23,604 nucleotides of DNA from Verrucomicrobiota bacterium. GTDB lineage: Bacteria; Verrucomicrobiota; Verrucomicrobiia; Opitutales; Opitutaceae. The translations under genes were made by a program, and so were the position numbers. This document shows, piece after piece, positions 14,569 through 23,591 of this stretch (positions are counted from its first letter, which is position 1; every line of letters starts with the position of its first letter). The notes under the pieces were generated by a model. That model saw nothing but the letters and a program-made list of their open reading frames with translations, did no database searches and was not told the origin of the DNA. Location of the stretch: NCBI GenBank assembly GCA_023430565.1, contig JAEZAD010000117.1, positions 1 to 23,604 of the forward strand. Reading direction: 5' to 3'.

Positions 14569-17500
14569 TCAATCCACGAGCATCGCGGCGAAGTCGTCGA
14601 GGGTGAGGTCGCTGGAAACCTCGAGACGGGGCAGGGCAAGCAGGCGATCTTCGATCTCGCACAGCCGGTGGGCGCACGTGAGACCGAAGACGTAGCCGCA
14701 CGCGCCGAAGACGGACTCGACGACGCGATCCGTCGCGCCAAACGGATACGCGATACTCGTGACCGGTTCGCCGAGCTGTTCCTCGATGCTCGTGCGGGAA
14801 CGCAGCGCTTCGCGGGCCATTTCTTCCAGGGACAAACCGGTCAAGAGCGGGTGACTGGCGGTGTGCGAGCCGAATTCGACGCCCTCGGCGCGAAGCGCGC
14901 GGATCTGCGCCCAATCCATGATCGGCGCGGCGGCACCGAAACGGGCATCCCAGCGGCAGCGTCCGCCGATTTCGTCGGAAGGAAGGAACACCACCGCGCC
15001 AAAACCGTGCCGTTGCAGGATGGGCCAGGCGGTGGTGGCGAAGTCGACGCAACCGTCGTCAAAGGTGAGGAGTATCCGCTTTCCGGCGACGGGCCGTTTC
15101 GCTTCGCGGGCGGTGCGCCAGTCTTCGAGGGACACGCTGCGATAGCCGGCGCCCGCGAGGTATTCGATCTGTTCCTCGAAACGGTCCGGCGAGAGGCGGT
15201 AGCGCGAGAGTCCAGGCGGACCGTCCACGGCGATCCGGTGATACATGAGAATCGGAAGACGTTCGGTCTGCCCGGGGCTTGCACGGTCGTCGGAGGTGGG
15301 CGCATGCCAAAGGACCTGTCGCGCGACGTGGTCGGGAAGGGCGGTGGGAAGAGGGATCGAACGGCGTCGCGGGGTCGTGGGCAGGAGCTTTCGCAGCCAG
15401 GGCCGCCGGCGTTGAAACAGCTGGATGCGGTAAAGGGGGGTGCAGAGTTCGCGCGTGAGCTGCAGGCCCGGCGTGGCGGCGAAGACTTCGCCGATGGTTT
15501 TGGCGCCGAACGGAAGATCCCAGTCGAAGCCGGGCTGGCTGGGGTCGTCGGCGTGGACGTTGCCATGCGCGAGGACGATGTGACCTCCTGGCGAGACGGA
15601 CTGGGCGAGCTTGTCGGCGACGACTTCCAGCGTTGCGCGCGACCCGGTGAAATAGAGAACCTCGCTGCAAACGATCAGGTCGAAGTCGTGTCCAGGCAAA
15701 GGATCGTAGACCAAGTCGAGCTGCTGGAAACGGACGTGGCCAAAACGCGCGCAGCGCTGCTGCGCGCGTTGCACGGCGATGGCGGAAACGTCGGTGGCGA
15801 GGAGGCCATCGACGCGGGCGGCGAGTTGCTCGGTGAAGTGTCCTTCGGCGCACGCGAGTTCGAGCGCGCGATCGATGCGGGACGAAGGCAGCAGGTCGAG
15901 GGTCTGGCGATATTTCGTCTGCTCGTAGTCCGACGTGTAGTCCCACGGGTCGATGCGGCTGGAAAAGAGTTGATCGAAGAACCGAGGGTCCTCCGGGGGC
16001 GCGACTTTCGCGGTGGGAGACGAGGCCAGCCGGCTCCGACGCGGACGAAGCAGAAGTTCGGGGCTGTAGAGAATTGTGGCGCCGACTGCGGTCGCAGGCG
16101 ATGGCGTCAGCAAGTCGACCCCTTGGATGAGGGCGAGGCGATGCACGTCTTCGACGGCGACGCGAGGAAGCAGGGCACGGCGCGATCCGCTCGAGCCACA
16201 CGGGGAGGATGGGAAACGGGGACAGAGCGTGAGATCCGGGCGAGGTGCCGTGGCGATGGCAAACGGCGCGGGTCCGCGCATGCCGGTAGGAGAAGGCGAC
16301 GCGGTGTTTCCGTTCGAGCTGCGCTGGCGGCGCCTCCTGCGGGCTTCGGTGAGACGCTCGCGCAATGTGCGTTGAGGCGAGAGCGGCTGCTGGAGCAGCG
16401 CTTCACGCACGCAAATGCGACAGAGCTCAAAACCTGCGTCGGCGGTGGTGGCGGCACGGAGGGCGTGAGCGGTGAGGGTGCGTTTCGGGACAATCGCCGG
16501 CGTGCGCGAGACCGGCACGTCGGCGATCGTGAGGACAAGGTCGACGTGGGGCGGAACGCGGCGGGGGTCGCTGAACGAGTCGAGCACGTCGACCGCCAGC
16601 CACTCGGCGTCGAAGTCCTTCGCGTTGGCGGGCATTTTCCGGCGGCTAAGGGTGTCGGCGGCGTAGAACGCCTCGCTGTCCGGTTGAGGCAACGCCCAGA
16701 TTTCCTGCAGGAACAGCGTCCAGCCGATGACGTCGTGCGCGTCCGACCACGAGAACGACTTGCCGGGCAGAGCGTGCGCGAGGACATGCTCGCCGCGAAG
16801 AACGCTCCATCCGCTGGCGTCGCGCCGCACGCGGAGAGTGCGATAGATCGAGCTCGAAAAAAAACGGCCGAGAATCGGCCAGGCGAATTCCGCGGCAACG
16901 GCATCGGCCAGGACTTCGCCGACCACCAGCCCATCGCAGACCGGCAGCTCGAGTTCGCCCAGCGGCTCGCCTTCGATTTCGACGCGGCAATGCAGGCGGT
17001 CGATTGGTGCGGGGAGACGGAGATCGGGAAACGGTTGCGTGATCTCGATGGCGATGGCGTGGGTGTGGCCGACGGTGTCAGGACGAGGGAATGAGGCGGC
17101 GCGGACTGCACGACGCTCGAGGACGTTGAGGATGGTGCGCGCCACGCCTTTCTGGCGGTTGTGAGTTTCGAGGGCGGTGAGGAACCGCTCGATCGGAAGC
17201 GCGATGGAGCGGTAGAGCCGCCACCACGAATCCTGCGGACTCGCGGTTGGCAGCAGCAGCGCTTCGAACAAGCTGCACGCGGTCGACTCGGGAGCGAGAC
17301 TGACCGGAGGATCGTTGGAAACGGCCTGGAGGAGTTCGGTGGCATCGTGTCCCGCTCCGAGAATGAGGCCGGCTTGCCAAATGAGATTATCGAGTCGTGC
17401 GGACGGGAGGGTTTCGGGCGAAAGTCCTGGCGCGTAACGCGGAGTCGGTTTGGGAACGCGGGGATCGCACGTGAAGGCGCGGCCGATGACTTTGAAGCCG

Positions 17501-18156
17501 TCGGAGAACATCTGGCGGCCGTCCATCGACGCGGAATTGGGTCGCGCCCGGTAGCAGGCGAGGATTTCCGGAAGCGCGGCAAAGCGAGCGCCGGCGCGCG
17601 CGAGCCGTTGCCACAAGTCCCAGTCTTCGCACGTCCGCAGCGATGGATCGAAGCTGCCGACCTCACGCACGAGTGAGCGTCGGACCAGGCAGGCATGGAT
17701 CGCGAACGGACAGGTGCGCGCGAGCAGCGGAAAGAGGTCGGAGTCGTCTGATCCGAACTCCTCGAACATCGTGACGCCCTCGATGTTGACCCGCCGCCAG
17801 CCGCAGTGCACCGCGTCGATCGAAGGATCGGAGGCGAGAATGGCTGTCAGTTTTTCGAGATGCGACGGCAGGATCCAGTCGTCGGCGTCGAGAAACAAGA
17901 GCCAGTCGTGGCGCGCCAGTTCGATCCCGCAATTGCGAGCCGGGCTGACGCCCTTGATCGGGTTCGACACGGCGCGGATCCGCGGATCGCGCGAGGCGAA
18001 GCCGAGCGCGACGTCGGCGGTGTGATCGGTCGAGCCGTTCTCGACGATGACGATCTCCCAATCCTGGTGGGACTGGGAAAAAACCGACGCGAGCGTGGCG
18101 CCGAGCGTGGCGGCGGCGTTGTGCGCCGGGATTACGATACTGACGGCGAGAGGCAT
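14569..18156 (-). CDS. Trifunctional glycosyltransferase / SAM methyltransferase / polysaccharide deacetylase
   Basis: This 1,195-residue cytoplasmic-type protein has three recognisable catalytic units. Residues 4-205 are a family 2 glycosyltransferase: VSIVIPAHNA, D90-A-D-D93, and a C-terminal CEDWDLWQRL. Residues ~725-925 form a NodS-like class I methyltransferase with DPWDYTSDYEQTKYR and the SAM loop LELACAEGHFTE (765-776). Residues ~967-1190 are a NodB-type deacetylase with ILMYHRI, TFDDG (1031-1035) and the metal ligands H1098 and H1102 in GSHTASHPLL. The middle (~210-720) has no named enzyme and holds one or two copies of a small module also found in the operon's first glycosyltransferase. 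Trifunctional proteins of this composition are known in bacteria. The start is ATG 18156, overlapping the upstream gene by 25 bases. It probably modifies the exported glycan. Confidence 0.9.
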   Translation of the reverse strand: MPLAVSIVIPAHNAAATLGATLASVFSQSHQDWEIVIVENGSTDHTADVALGFASRDPRIRAVSNPIKGVSPARNCGIELARHDWLLFLDADDWILPSHLEKLTAILASDPSIDAVHCGWRRVNIEGVTMFEEFGSDDSDLFPLLARTCPFAIHACLVRRSLVREVGSFDPSLRTCEDWDLWQRLARAGARFAALPEILACYRARPNSASMDGRQMFSDGFKVIGRAFTCDPRVPKPTPRYAPGLSPETLPSARLDNLIWQAGLILGAGHDATELLQAVSNDPPVSLAPESTACSLFEALLLPTASPQDSWWRLYRSIALPIERFLTALETHNRQKGVARTILNVLERRAVRAASFPRPDTVGHTHAIAIEITQPFPDLRLPAPIDRLHCRVEIEGEPLGELELPVCDGLVVGEVLADAVAAEFAWPILGRFFSSSIYRTLRVRRDASGWSVLRGEHVLAHALPGKSFSWSDAHDVIGWTLFLQEIWALPQPDSEAFYAADTLSRRKMPANAKDFDAEWLAVDVLDSFSDPRRVPPHVDLVLTIADVPVSRTPAIVPKRTLTAHALRAATTADAGFELCRICVREALLQQPLSPQRTLRERLTEARRRRRQRSSNGNTASPSPTGMRGPAPFAIATAPRPDLTLCPRFPSSPCGSSGSRRALLPRVAVEDVHRLALIQGVDLLTPSPATAVGATILYSPELLLRPRRSRLASSPTAKVAPPEDPRFFDQLFSSRIDPWDYTSDYEQTKYRQTLDLLPSSRIDRALELACAEGHFTEQLAARVDGLLATDVSAIAVQRAQQRCARFGHVRFQQLDLVYDPLPGHDFDLIVCSEVLYFTGSRATLEVVADKLAQSVSPGGHIVLAHGNVHADDPSQPGFDWDLPFGAKTIGEVFAATPGLQLTRELCTPLYRIQLFQRRRPWLRKLLPTTPRRRSIPLPTALPDHVARQVLWHAPTSDDRASPGQTERLPILMYHRIAVDGPPGLSRYRLSPDRFEEQIEYLAGAGYRSVSLEDWRTAREAKRPVAGKRILLTFDDGCVDFATTAWPILQRHGFGAVVFLPSDEIGGRCRWDARFGAAAPIMDWAQIRALRAEGVEFGSHTASHPLLTGLSLEEMAREALRSRTSIEEQLGEPVTSIAYPFGATDRVVESVFGACGYVFGLTCAHRLCEIEDRLLALPRLEVSSDLTLDDFAAMLVD

Positions 18157-20090
18157 CGGACGACGAAGGCGACGAGGGGGGAAGGAACGCGGACGAGTTG
18201 CCAGTGGACGAAAAGGGGCAGGAGCAGCAGCGCGGAACCGGAAGAGAGGCAGTAGAGGAGGGACTCGGTGCGATGGACGGGATCGCGCCACGCAGACGCG
18301 AGGGCGGCAGTCAGCAGGCCGATCGCGGCCGCGGCGGTCGCGAGCGGCATGAGCCGAAGCAGCGCGATCGAGCGCGGCTCGCCGAAGGCGGCGGACATAA
18401 ATTCAAGGTCCTGCAACACCCAGACGAGCCCCGCGAGCATGACCACGATCGAGGCCGGCACGAAGACGGCGAGGGCGCGCTGGCTGTGAACGGCCGGGCC
18501 GCAACTCGCGCCGCGAAAACCAAGCCAGCGGGCGGTTCGCCACGCGCCGAAAAAACCGCCGACGGAAGCCAGCGCCAACAGGCCCACGGCGATGGGAATG
18601 TGGCGCTCGAAATCGTCCCAGAAGCCGACCCGATGGTAGGACATGAATTGAACCGAGCCGAGGATGCGCGTGCCTCGTCCCTCGGCATCCGTTTGAAATA
18701 AAACCTGCTCGTCGGAGCCTTCGCGGCGAAACACGCGCGGCTCGACCGGCAGCCAGCGGGTGCCCTGCGGCTGGAAAAGCAGGCTGCCGTCGGTCTGGGC
18801 GCGGACGTCGATCTCCGTGGCGAGGCCGGCGAGGACAAAAATCTTGTCGATGGAGAAGCGCGAGTATTGATCGCAACGATACACACCGGACAGGCCTGAA
18901 ACGTCCGCCGATGCCGGTGGGGCAACGTGAGGGGCCGAATCGATTTCAGCGGATGGGAGCGGTGAGAACCGTTCGACAATTTTCCGGAGCAGATCGCTTT
19001 CGAGCGACTCGATGAGGTCGAAGCGATTCGCCGCGATGCACAGGCCGATATCGGTTTCCGGGATGATCACGAGGACCGCCGTGAATCCTGGCAGCATGCC
19101 GCCGTGAACCAGGGCGCGGCGGCCGCCGTGGAGGAATTCGTAGAAGCCATATCCCGTGCCGGGAAAGGAGGGATGGTGAGCAAACTGTTTCTGCCACATG
19201 GCCGCGACCGAGCTCGAACGAAGCAAACGGCTTCGGTCGGCGTGAGCCGAGTGCAGCAGGGCTTTCAGCAGCGGCGCCATGTCGGAAACAGGCGCCGTCA
19301 TCCCGGAGGCAGGGTTGGCGTGTGGGTAGACGATGGGCATGGGCCCAAAGCGCCCGGAGAAGTCGTAGGCATAACCGGTGGCGCGGTCGCGGGCGTAAAA
19401 GTCGCGGTGCGGGCTAAAGGTCGTCCGGGTCATGTCCAGCGGGCGAAAGATCCTCTGTTCCACGTAGTCGGCGAAAGGCTGGCCCGAGACGCGTTCGACG
19501 ATGTAGCCGGCCAGCGTCATGCCGACGTCGCTGTAAACGTAGACATCGCCCGGCGGAAGCGTCCGGGCGGGCAGGCGGGAGGCGATCGCCGAGAGAGGCG
19601 AAACTTTTTCAGGCACGCGCGCGGCGCCTCCGACCAGCCAGCGAACGTCGAAGCCGTCGGTGTGCGTGAGCAGATGATGAAGCGTCAGTGGCTGGTCGAA
19701 GCGGGAATCGATCGCGAGGTCGCTGCTGTAGCGGCGGATGTCCGCGTGCAGGTCGACGGCGCCGGCCTCGGCGAGCTGCAGGACGGCGATGGTGGTGAGC
19801 AGCTTGGAGATGGAGCCGAGCGGGAACACGGTGCGCGCGGGGTCCATGGGGATCTGACGCTGAACATCGGCGAGACCGTAACCGGCGCTGAAAATGGTGC
19901 GATCGCCGCGAACGAAGACCGCGGCGACGCCGGGGACGTTGTGCTGCTCCATCATCGCGGTGAGTTCACGGTCGAAGAACGCGCGATCTGATTCCGACTC
20001 GACGGCGGGAAGGGCGGACGCAACGGCCAAAAGCAGCGCGCCGAGCAGGGGCGATCGGGCGCGAAGGCGGGTGGGGTGGAGCGTTTTCAT
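18132..20090 (-). CDS. Membrane-anchored serine hydrolase (class C beta-lactamase family)
   Basis: This 652-residue protein starts at ATG 20090, with a signal-like segment at about 12-30 (LLGALLLAVASALPA). The PF00144-type domain spans ~35-400: S93-I-S-K96 is the nucleophile motif, Y186-S-D188 replaces YxN, and H329-G-G331 takes the place of KTG. A beta-rich segment follows (~405-500), then four hydrophobic segments at the C terminus, including LLALASVGGFFGAW and SLLYCLSSGSALLLLPLF. Such proteins act as D-Ala peptidases, esterases or transacylases outside the membrane, and rarely as true beta-lactamases. Its ATG overlaps the TGA of the ABC ATPase gene as ATGA and its end overlaps the trifunctional gene by 25 bases. 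An acyl or acetyl modification of the glycan is a reasonable but unproven role. Confidence 0.87.
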   Translation of the reverse strand: MKTLHPTRLRARSPLLGALLLAVASALPAVESESDRAFFDRELTAMMEQHNVPGVAAVFVRGDRTIFSAGYGLADVQRQIPMDPARTVFPLGSISKLLTTIAVLQLAEAGAVDLHADIRRYSSDLAIDSRFDQPLTLHHLLTHTDGFDVRWLVGGAARVPEKVSPLSAIASRLPARTLPPGDVYVYSDVGMTLAGYIVERVSGQPFADYVEQRIFRPLDMTRTTFSPHRDFYARDRATGYAYDFSGRFGPMPIVYPHANPASGMTAPVSDMAPLLKALLHSAHADRSRLLRSSSVAAMWQKQFAHHPSFPGTGYGFYEFLHGGRRALVHGGMLPGFTAVLVIIPETDIGLCIAANRFDLIESLESDLLRKIVERFSPLPSAEIDSAPHVAPPASADVSGLSGVYRCDQYSRFSIDKIFVLAGLATEIDVRAQTDGSLLFQPQGTRWLPVEPRVFRREGSDEQVLFQTDAEGRGTRILGSVQFMSYHRVGFWDDFERHIPIAVGLLALASVGGFFGAWRTARWLGFRGASCGPAVHSQRALAVFVPASIVVMLAGLVWVLQDLEFMSAAFGEPRSIALLRLMPLATAAAAIGLLTAALASAWRDPVHRTESLLYCLSSGSALLLLPLFVHWQLVRVPSPLVAFVVRCLSPSVS

Positions 20091-21328
20091 AGGCCGGACG
20101 AAACGGGCGCGGGGACCGGCGGGGTGTCCCATTTGCAAAGGGGAGCCACGATGCCGCGTTGAGACGGAGCCCCGTCGACGGAAAACGGATACATCTGCCA
20201 ATGATGATCGTAGGCGTGGCTCCAATCCGGATCGAAAATGCCGACGTTGGCAAAATAGCGACCGGCGCCGAGTTCGAGCCGCGGAATGGAGAAACGGATG
20301 GTGCCCGGCGAAGGCAGGCGCTCGGTCGAGATGCGTGCGGCTTCGGTGTTGGTGTCGACGCAGACCGCGCCGCTGTCGTTCGTGATCGAGACGACGAAGA
20401 TCGGGGCGAGGTCGGACCGGCCGCCGCGGTAGGCGATCTCGAGCACGAACGGAGCGCCCGAACGCAGGGCGTTGCCGCCGGGAAACTGAACGCCGGCGAT
20501 TTCCATTTCGCGCGAGCCGATGCGTTGGCCCGGGGCGCGTTTTCGGCGGTTGCGCGCCGGTTCGGCGGCGGACGGGGAGAGTTGCAAGGTGCGCTGGTGC
20601 ATTTCCTCCTCGTATTGGCTGGCAACGACGTCCGGGTCATCGAGGGCGGCGACTCCGCCGTCGCGCAGCCAGAGGACACGGTCGCAGGTTTCGCGCACCT
20701 CGCCCATGCCATGGGAGACCAGCACGATGGCACACCCGGCGGAGCGAAGGTCGGCAATCCGCCCGCGACAACGGGCCTGGAAAGCGAGGTCTCCGACGGA
20801 GAGAAATTCGTCCACGAGCAGCACGTCGGGCGAGGTGTGGACCGCCACGGAGAAAGCGAGGCGCATCCGCATGCCGGTGCTGTAAGTGCGAACCGGCGTG
20901 TCGAGAAAAGCGGTCATTTCCGCGAACTCGGCGATGTCGTTGAGCCGCGAATACACCTCACGCCGCGTGAGGCCGGCGCTCACGCCGGCGAGGACGACGT
21001 TTTCCCGTCCGGTCAAATCGTCGACAAAGCCGCCGCCGAGCTCGAGCAGCCCGCCGATCCGGCCGTCGATCGAAATGGAGCCGCGCGTCGGGCGGATGAC
21101 GCCGGCGAGGAGGTTGAGCAAGGTGGATTTGCCGGCGCCGTTGCGGCCGATGACACCGAGCATTTCGCCGGCGGAGACGGAGAGCGAAACGTCGCGCAAG
21201 GCGGAGACGGACGGGCGGGCGGGACGTCCCAGCCCGCGGAACAGTCCGCGCCACGTGAGCGGACCCGGCTCCTGCGGGTTCCGGAAGTCCTTGCACAGGT
21301 CGGTGACTTCGATGCGGGATGGGCTCAC
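20087..21328 (-). CDS. ABC transporter ATP-binding protein, polysaccharide exporter (Wzt-like)
   Basis: The 413-residue ATPase powers export of a surface polysaccharide through the adjacent permease. Walker A is GRNGAGKST at 61-69, the signature is YSTGMRMRL at 149-157, Walker B VLLVDE is at 169-174, and the H-loop is H206. ELGGGFVDDLTGRENV is typical of the Wzt/TagH group. After a basic linker, residues ~265-400 form a beta-rich domain with IAGVQFPGGNALRSGAPF and AGRYFANVGIFD. It is placed like the Wzt C-terminal domain that binds the non-reducing end of O-antigen. Such a domain implies a chemically marked glycan terminus, which the methyltransferase in the operon could supply. The GTG start overlaps the permease stop codon as GTGA. 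Confidence 0.94.
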   Translation of the reverse strand: MSPSRIEVTDLCKDFRNPQEPGPLTWRGLFRGLGRPARPSVSALRDVSLSVSAGEMLGVIGRNGAGKSTLLNLLAGVIRPTRGSISIDGRIGGLLELGGGFVDDLTGRENVVLAGVSAGLTRREVYSRLNDIAEFAEMTAFLDTPVRTYSTGMRMRLAFSVAVHTSPDVLLVDEFLSVGDLAFQARCRGRIADLRSAGCAIVLVSHGMGEVRETCDRVLWLRDGGVAALDDPDVVASQYEEEMHQRTLQLSPSAAEPARNRRKRAPGQRIGSREMEIAGVQFPGGNALRSGAPFVLEIAYRGGRSDLAPIFVVSITNDSGAVCVDTNTEAARISTERLPSPGTIRFSIPRLELGAGRYFANVGIFDPDWSHAYDHHWQMYPFSVDGAPSQRGIVAPLCKWDTPPVPAPVSSGL

Positions 21329-22125
21329 AATTCCTCCACGAAGCGTCGGCTATGTTGCACGAAGATGCGCTGACCGACGATCAGCGCCACGGAGGACATG
21401 AGCGCGACAATCACGAGGCGCGACGTGTCGGGCCACAGGCCGCGCATGATCACGTCGCGCCAGCCGTCCAGGAGAACCACGATGGGGTTGAGCTGCAGCC
21501 ACTGGCTCAACGCAGGCGGCACCGAATGCAGGCTGTAGAAAATCGGGGTGAGATACATCGCGAGTTGAAGCAGCACGGTGGTGACGTGATGCGTGTCGCG
21601 CAGGCGGACGTTCAACGCGGCGAGTGGGTAAGCGAAGGCGGCGGTGAGGATGAACTGGACCAACACCAGCAGAGGAAGGCACGACCAGGACGGCGTGGGC
21701 CGGATGCCTTGAAACCAGAGGAGCCCGAAGAGAAACGGCAGCGCGAGGGAGAAGTGGAAGAGTCGGACGGCGACGGTGACCAGTGGCAAAAGACTGAGCG
21801 GAAAGCCGGGCTGGCGGACGAGGGCGCGGTTGCTGGTGATGAGCGACGTGCTTTGTCCGACCGACGCGTGAAACCACCCCCAGACCAGCACGCCGGTGAA
21901 GACGAACGACGCGTAGTTCTCGATCGGCGCGCCGAGCACGCGGCGGAAGACGAGGACGAAGATGCACACCTGCAGCAGCGGCGTGACGAGCGCCCAGCCG
22001 AAGCCGAGAGAGGAGCGCTTGTAGAGCAACTTCAGGTCGCGTGCGACCAACACGGCGAGGACGTCGAACGCGTGCTGTAGTGAGCGGCGCGTCGGAAGCG
22101 GGAGAGGGGCAGCGACGCTCGTCAT
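21325..22125 (-). CDS. ABC-2 type polysaccharide export permease (Wzm-like)
   Basis: The 266-residue inner-membrane protein is the channel half of the exporter. An amphipathic N terminus with LVARDLKLLYKRSSLGFGWALVTPLL is the hallmark of the TagG/Wzm family. About six membrane segments follow, including VCIFVLVFRRVLG, the region around FVFTGVLVWGWF, and a C-terminal IVALMSSVALIVGQRIF. The segment NPIVVLLDGWRDVIM near 215-229 is also typical. The start ATG at 22125 overlaps the glycosyltransferase stop as ATGA, and its stop overlaps the ATPase start as GTGA. The frame opens further upstream, but the extension is not protein-like. Confidence 0.94.
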   Translation of the reverse strand: MTSVAAPLPLPTRRSLQHAFDVLAVLVARDLKLLYKRSSLGFGWALVTPLLQVCIFVLVFRRVLGAPIENYASFVFTGVLVWGWFHASVGQSTSLITSNRALVRQPGFPLSLLPLVTVAVRLFHFSLALPFLFGLLWFQGIRPTPSWSCLPLLVLVQFILTAAFAYPLAALNVRLRDTHHVTTVLLQLAMYLTPIFYSLHSVPPALSQWLQLNPIVVLLDGWRDVIMRGLWPDTSRLVIVALMSSVALIVGQRIFVQHSRRFVEEL

Positions 22126-23591
22126 GGGTGCGATTCCAACGCGGGGGAAAGCGGGGCTGCGGCGGCGGGAGCAGGCGCCGGCGCAAGGGCGCGGGGACGT
22201 TGCTGTTTCCACGCGCGCGCCTGGCGATGGGCGCGCCAGAGGGACCACGGTCCGAGCAGCATACCGACGAATTCGAGGCCGAGAAGGCGGAGCGGATACT
22301 CGGAACGTCCTCGAATCCGGTCGAACGCGCGCTGCCAGAGCGAAAGGGGCAACTCGATGGCGAGGCGAACGAGCGCACGGCCGTCACGGTAATCGGCAAA
22401 CGTGCGGAGGTGATAAGCCACGTGACCCTTGCTGTAGGCGAAGAGCTGACGACGTAGTTCGGGCAGTTCGATGCGGTGGTGGTGCCACGCCGTGGCGGAC
22501 GGTTCGTAGGCAATGGTGTAGCCCGCGTGAAGGATGTCGTAGAAAAGCTTCGTGTCTTCGCCCACGCCGGTGGGGACGCCCGCGCCGAGAAGAAGATCGA
22601 ACCGGGCAATTTCGCGGAACACTTCGCGGCGGAAAGCAGCGTTGCCGGAACCGCCGATCTGCCACGTGGGAACCGAGCGACGACGGGCGCGGTGAAACCA
22701 CACGCTGTCGAAATCGCGAGCAACGAAGCCGCGTCCGAAACCGCCATAGGCTTCAAGGAGCCGTTCGGCGCGAGTCTCGAGGCGGGCGGGAAGAGTGTTG
22801 CCCGTTACCGCCATGACGTCGTCACGTGCGAAGGGCGCGAGCAGGTGCTCGAGCCAGTCGGGCGAGACATGCATATCGTCGTCAACCATGGCAATGAAAT
22901 CGCCACGCGCGGCGGCGACACCCGCGTTGCGGGCGGCGGACGATCCGGGTCTTGGCTCGAGCACCAACTCCGTGCCGGGGAACTCGCGGACGATCGGTGC
23001 AGCGACGTTCAAGTGGGGACGATTGTCGACGACCACAATTTGAAGATCTCGCGAGCTGCGAAGCTGTCGCAGCGAGGCGAGGCATCGCCGCAGCTGGTCC
23101 GGGCGGTTGCACGTTGTGACGACGATCGTAGCCGTCTGCGCGGGCGCGGGTGATGGGGGCTGCGAAGTGAAAGAAAGTTGCTCGCGAAAGCGGTCGAGGA
23201 ACGCGACGTAGGCGGAAGATGGGTTGCTTTGATGCGGATCGAGCAGCCGATACCACAGCGCGTGCGCGATTTCGTCCGCGAGGCGTTGAGCGGAGAGAAC
23301 GTGGCCGAAGGTGGGGATGTGAACCGTGCCGAGCGCACGACCGTGGCAGCTCACGAGTAGATCGACAGCGGCGGTGTCAGCGGCCTCGTGGAGGGGGCAC
23401 AATGGCGCGGTGACATCGAGTTCAATCAGGCGCCGTTGCGAGCGAACCGCGACGGTTGGGTGAATGGCCGAAGGGCGAGATGCATCGGGCCGCTGGCTCT
23501 CGTCGGGGACGATTCGCGCGCGGGCCCGGCGATAGGCGCGGGCGGCTTGAAGGTAGCCTTTGATTTCGGCCCACACGAATCTCCGAGGCAC
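22122..23591 (-). CDS. Family 2 glycosyltransferase with N-terminal accessory module (5' end uncertain)
   Basis: From the GTG at 23591 the product is 489 residues, but the frame stays open to the window edge, so the true start may lie outside. Residues ~154-390 form a GT2 domain: TIVVTTCNRPDQLRRCLASL, VDDD (D237-D239) for nucleotide-sugar and metal binding, a GGSGNAAFRREVF segment, and GEDTKLFYD as the likely catalytic region. The N-terminal residues ~75-118 carry a small module shared with the trifunctional protein. The C-terminal part has an amphipathic or weakly hydrophobic helix (FVGMLLGPWSLW), then a Pro/Ala-rich tail. It is the first gene of the operon visible here, transferring sugars to the glycan exported by the adjacent ABC transporter. 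Confidence 0.88.
   Translation of the reverse strand: MPRRFVWAEIKGYLQAARAYRRARARIVPDESQRPDASRPSAIHPTVAVRSQRRLIELDVTAPLCPLHEAADTAAVDLLVSCHGRALGTVHIPTFGHVLSAQRLADEIAHALWYRLLDPHQSNPSSAYVAFLDRFREQLSFTSQPPSPAPAQTATIVVTTCNRPDQLRRCLASLRQLRSSRDLQIVVVDNRPHLNVAAPIVREFPGTELVLEPRPGSSAARNAGVAAARGDFIAMVDDDMHVSPDWLEHLLAPFARDDVMAVTGNTLPARLETRAERLLEAYGGFGRGFVARDFDSVWFHRARRRSVPTWQIGGSGNAAFRREVFREIARFDLLLGAGVPTGVGEDTKLFYDILHAGYTIAYEPSATAWHHHRIELPELRRQLFAYSKGHVAYHLRTFADYRDGRALVRLAIELPLSLWQRAFDRIRGRSEYPLRLLGLEFVGMLLGPWSLWRAHRQARAWKQQRPRALAPAPAPAAAAPLSPALESHP

Noticed and set aside
14668..17094. Long plus-strand open frame (about 808 codons) opposite the trifunctional gene
   Set aside because: Its composition is Gly/Arg/Ala/Glu-rich without motifs, while the minus strand carries clear methyltransferase and deacetylase signatures.
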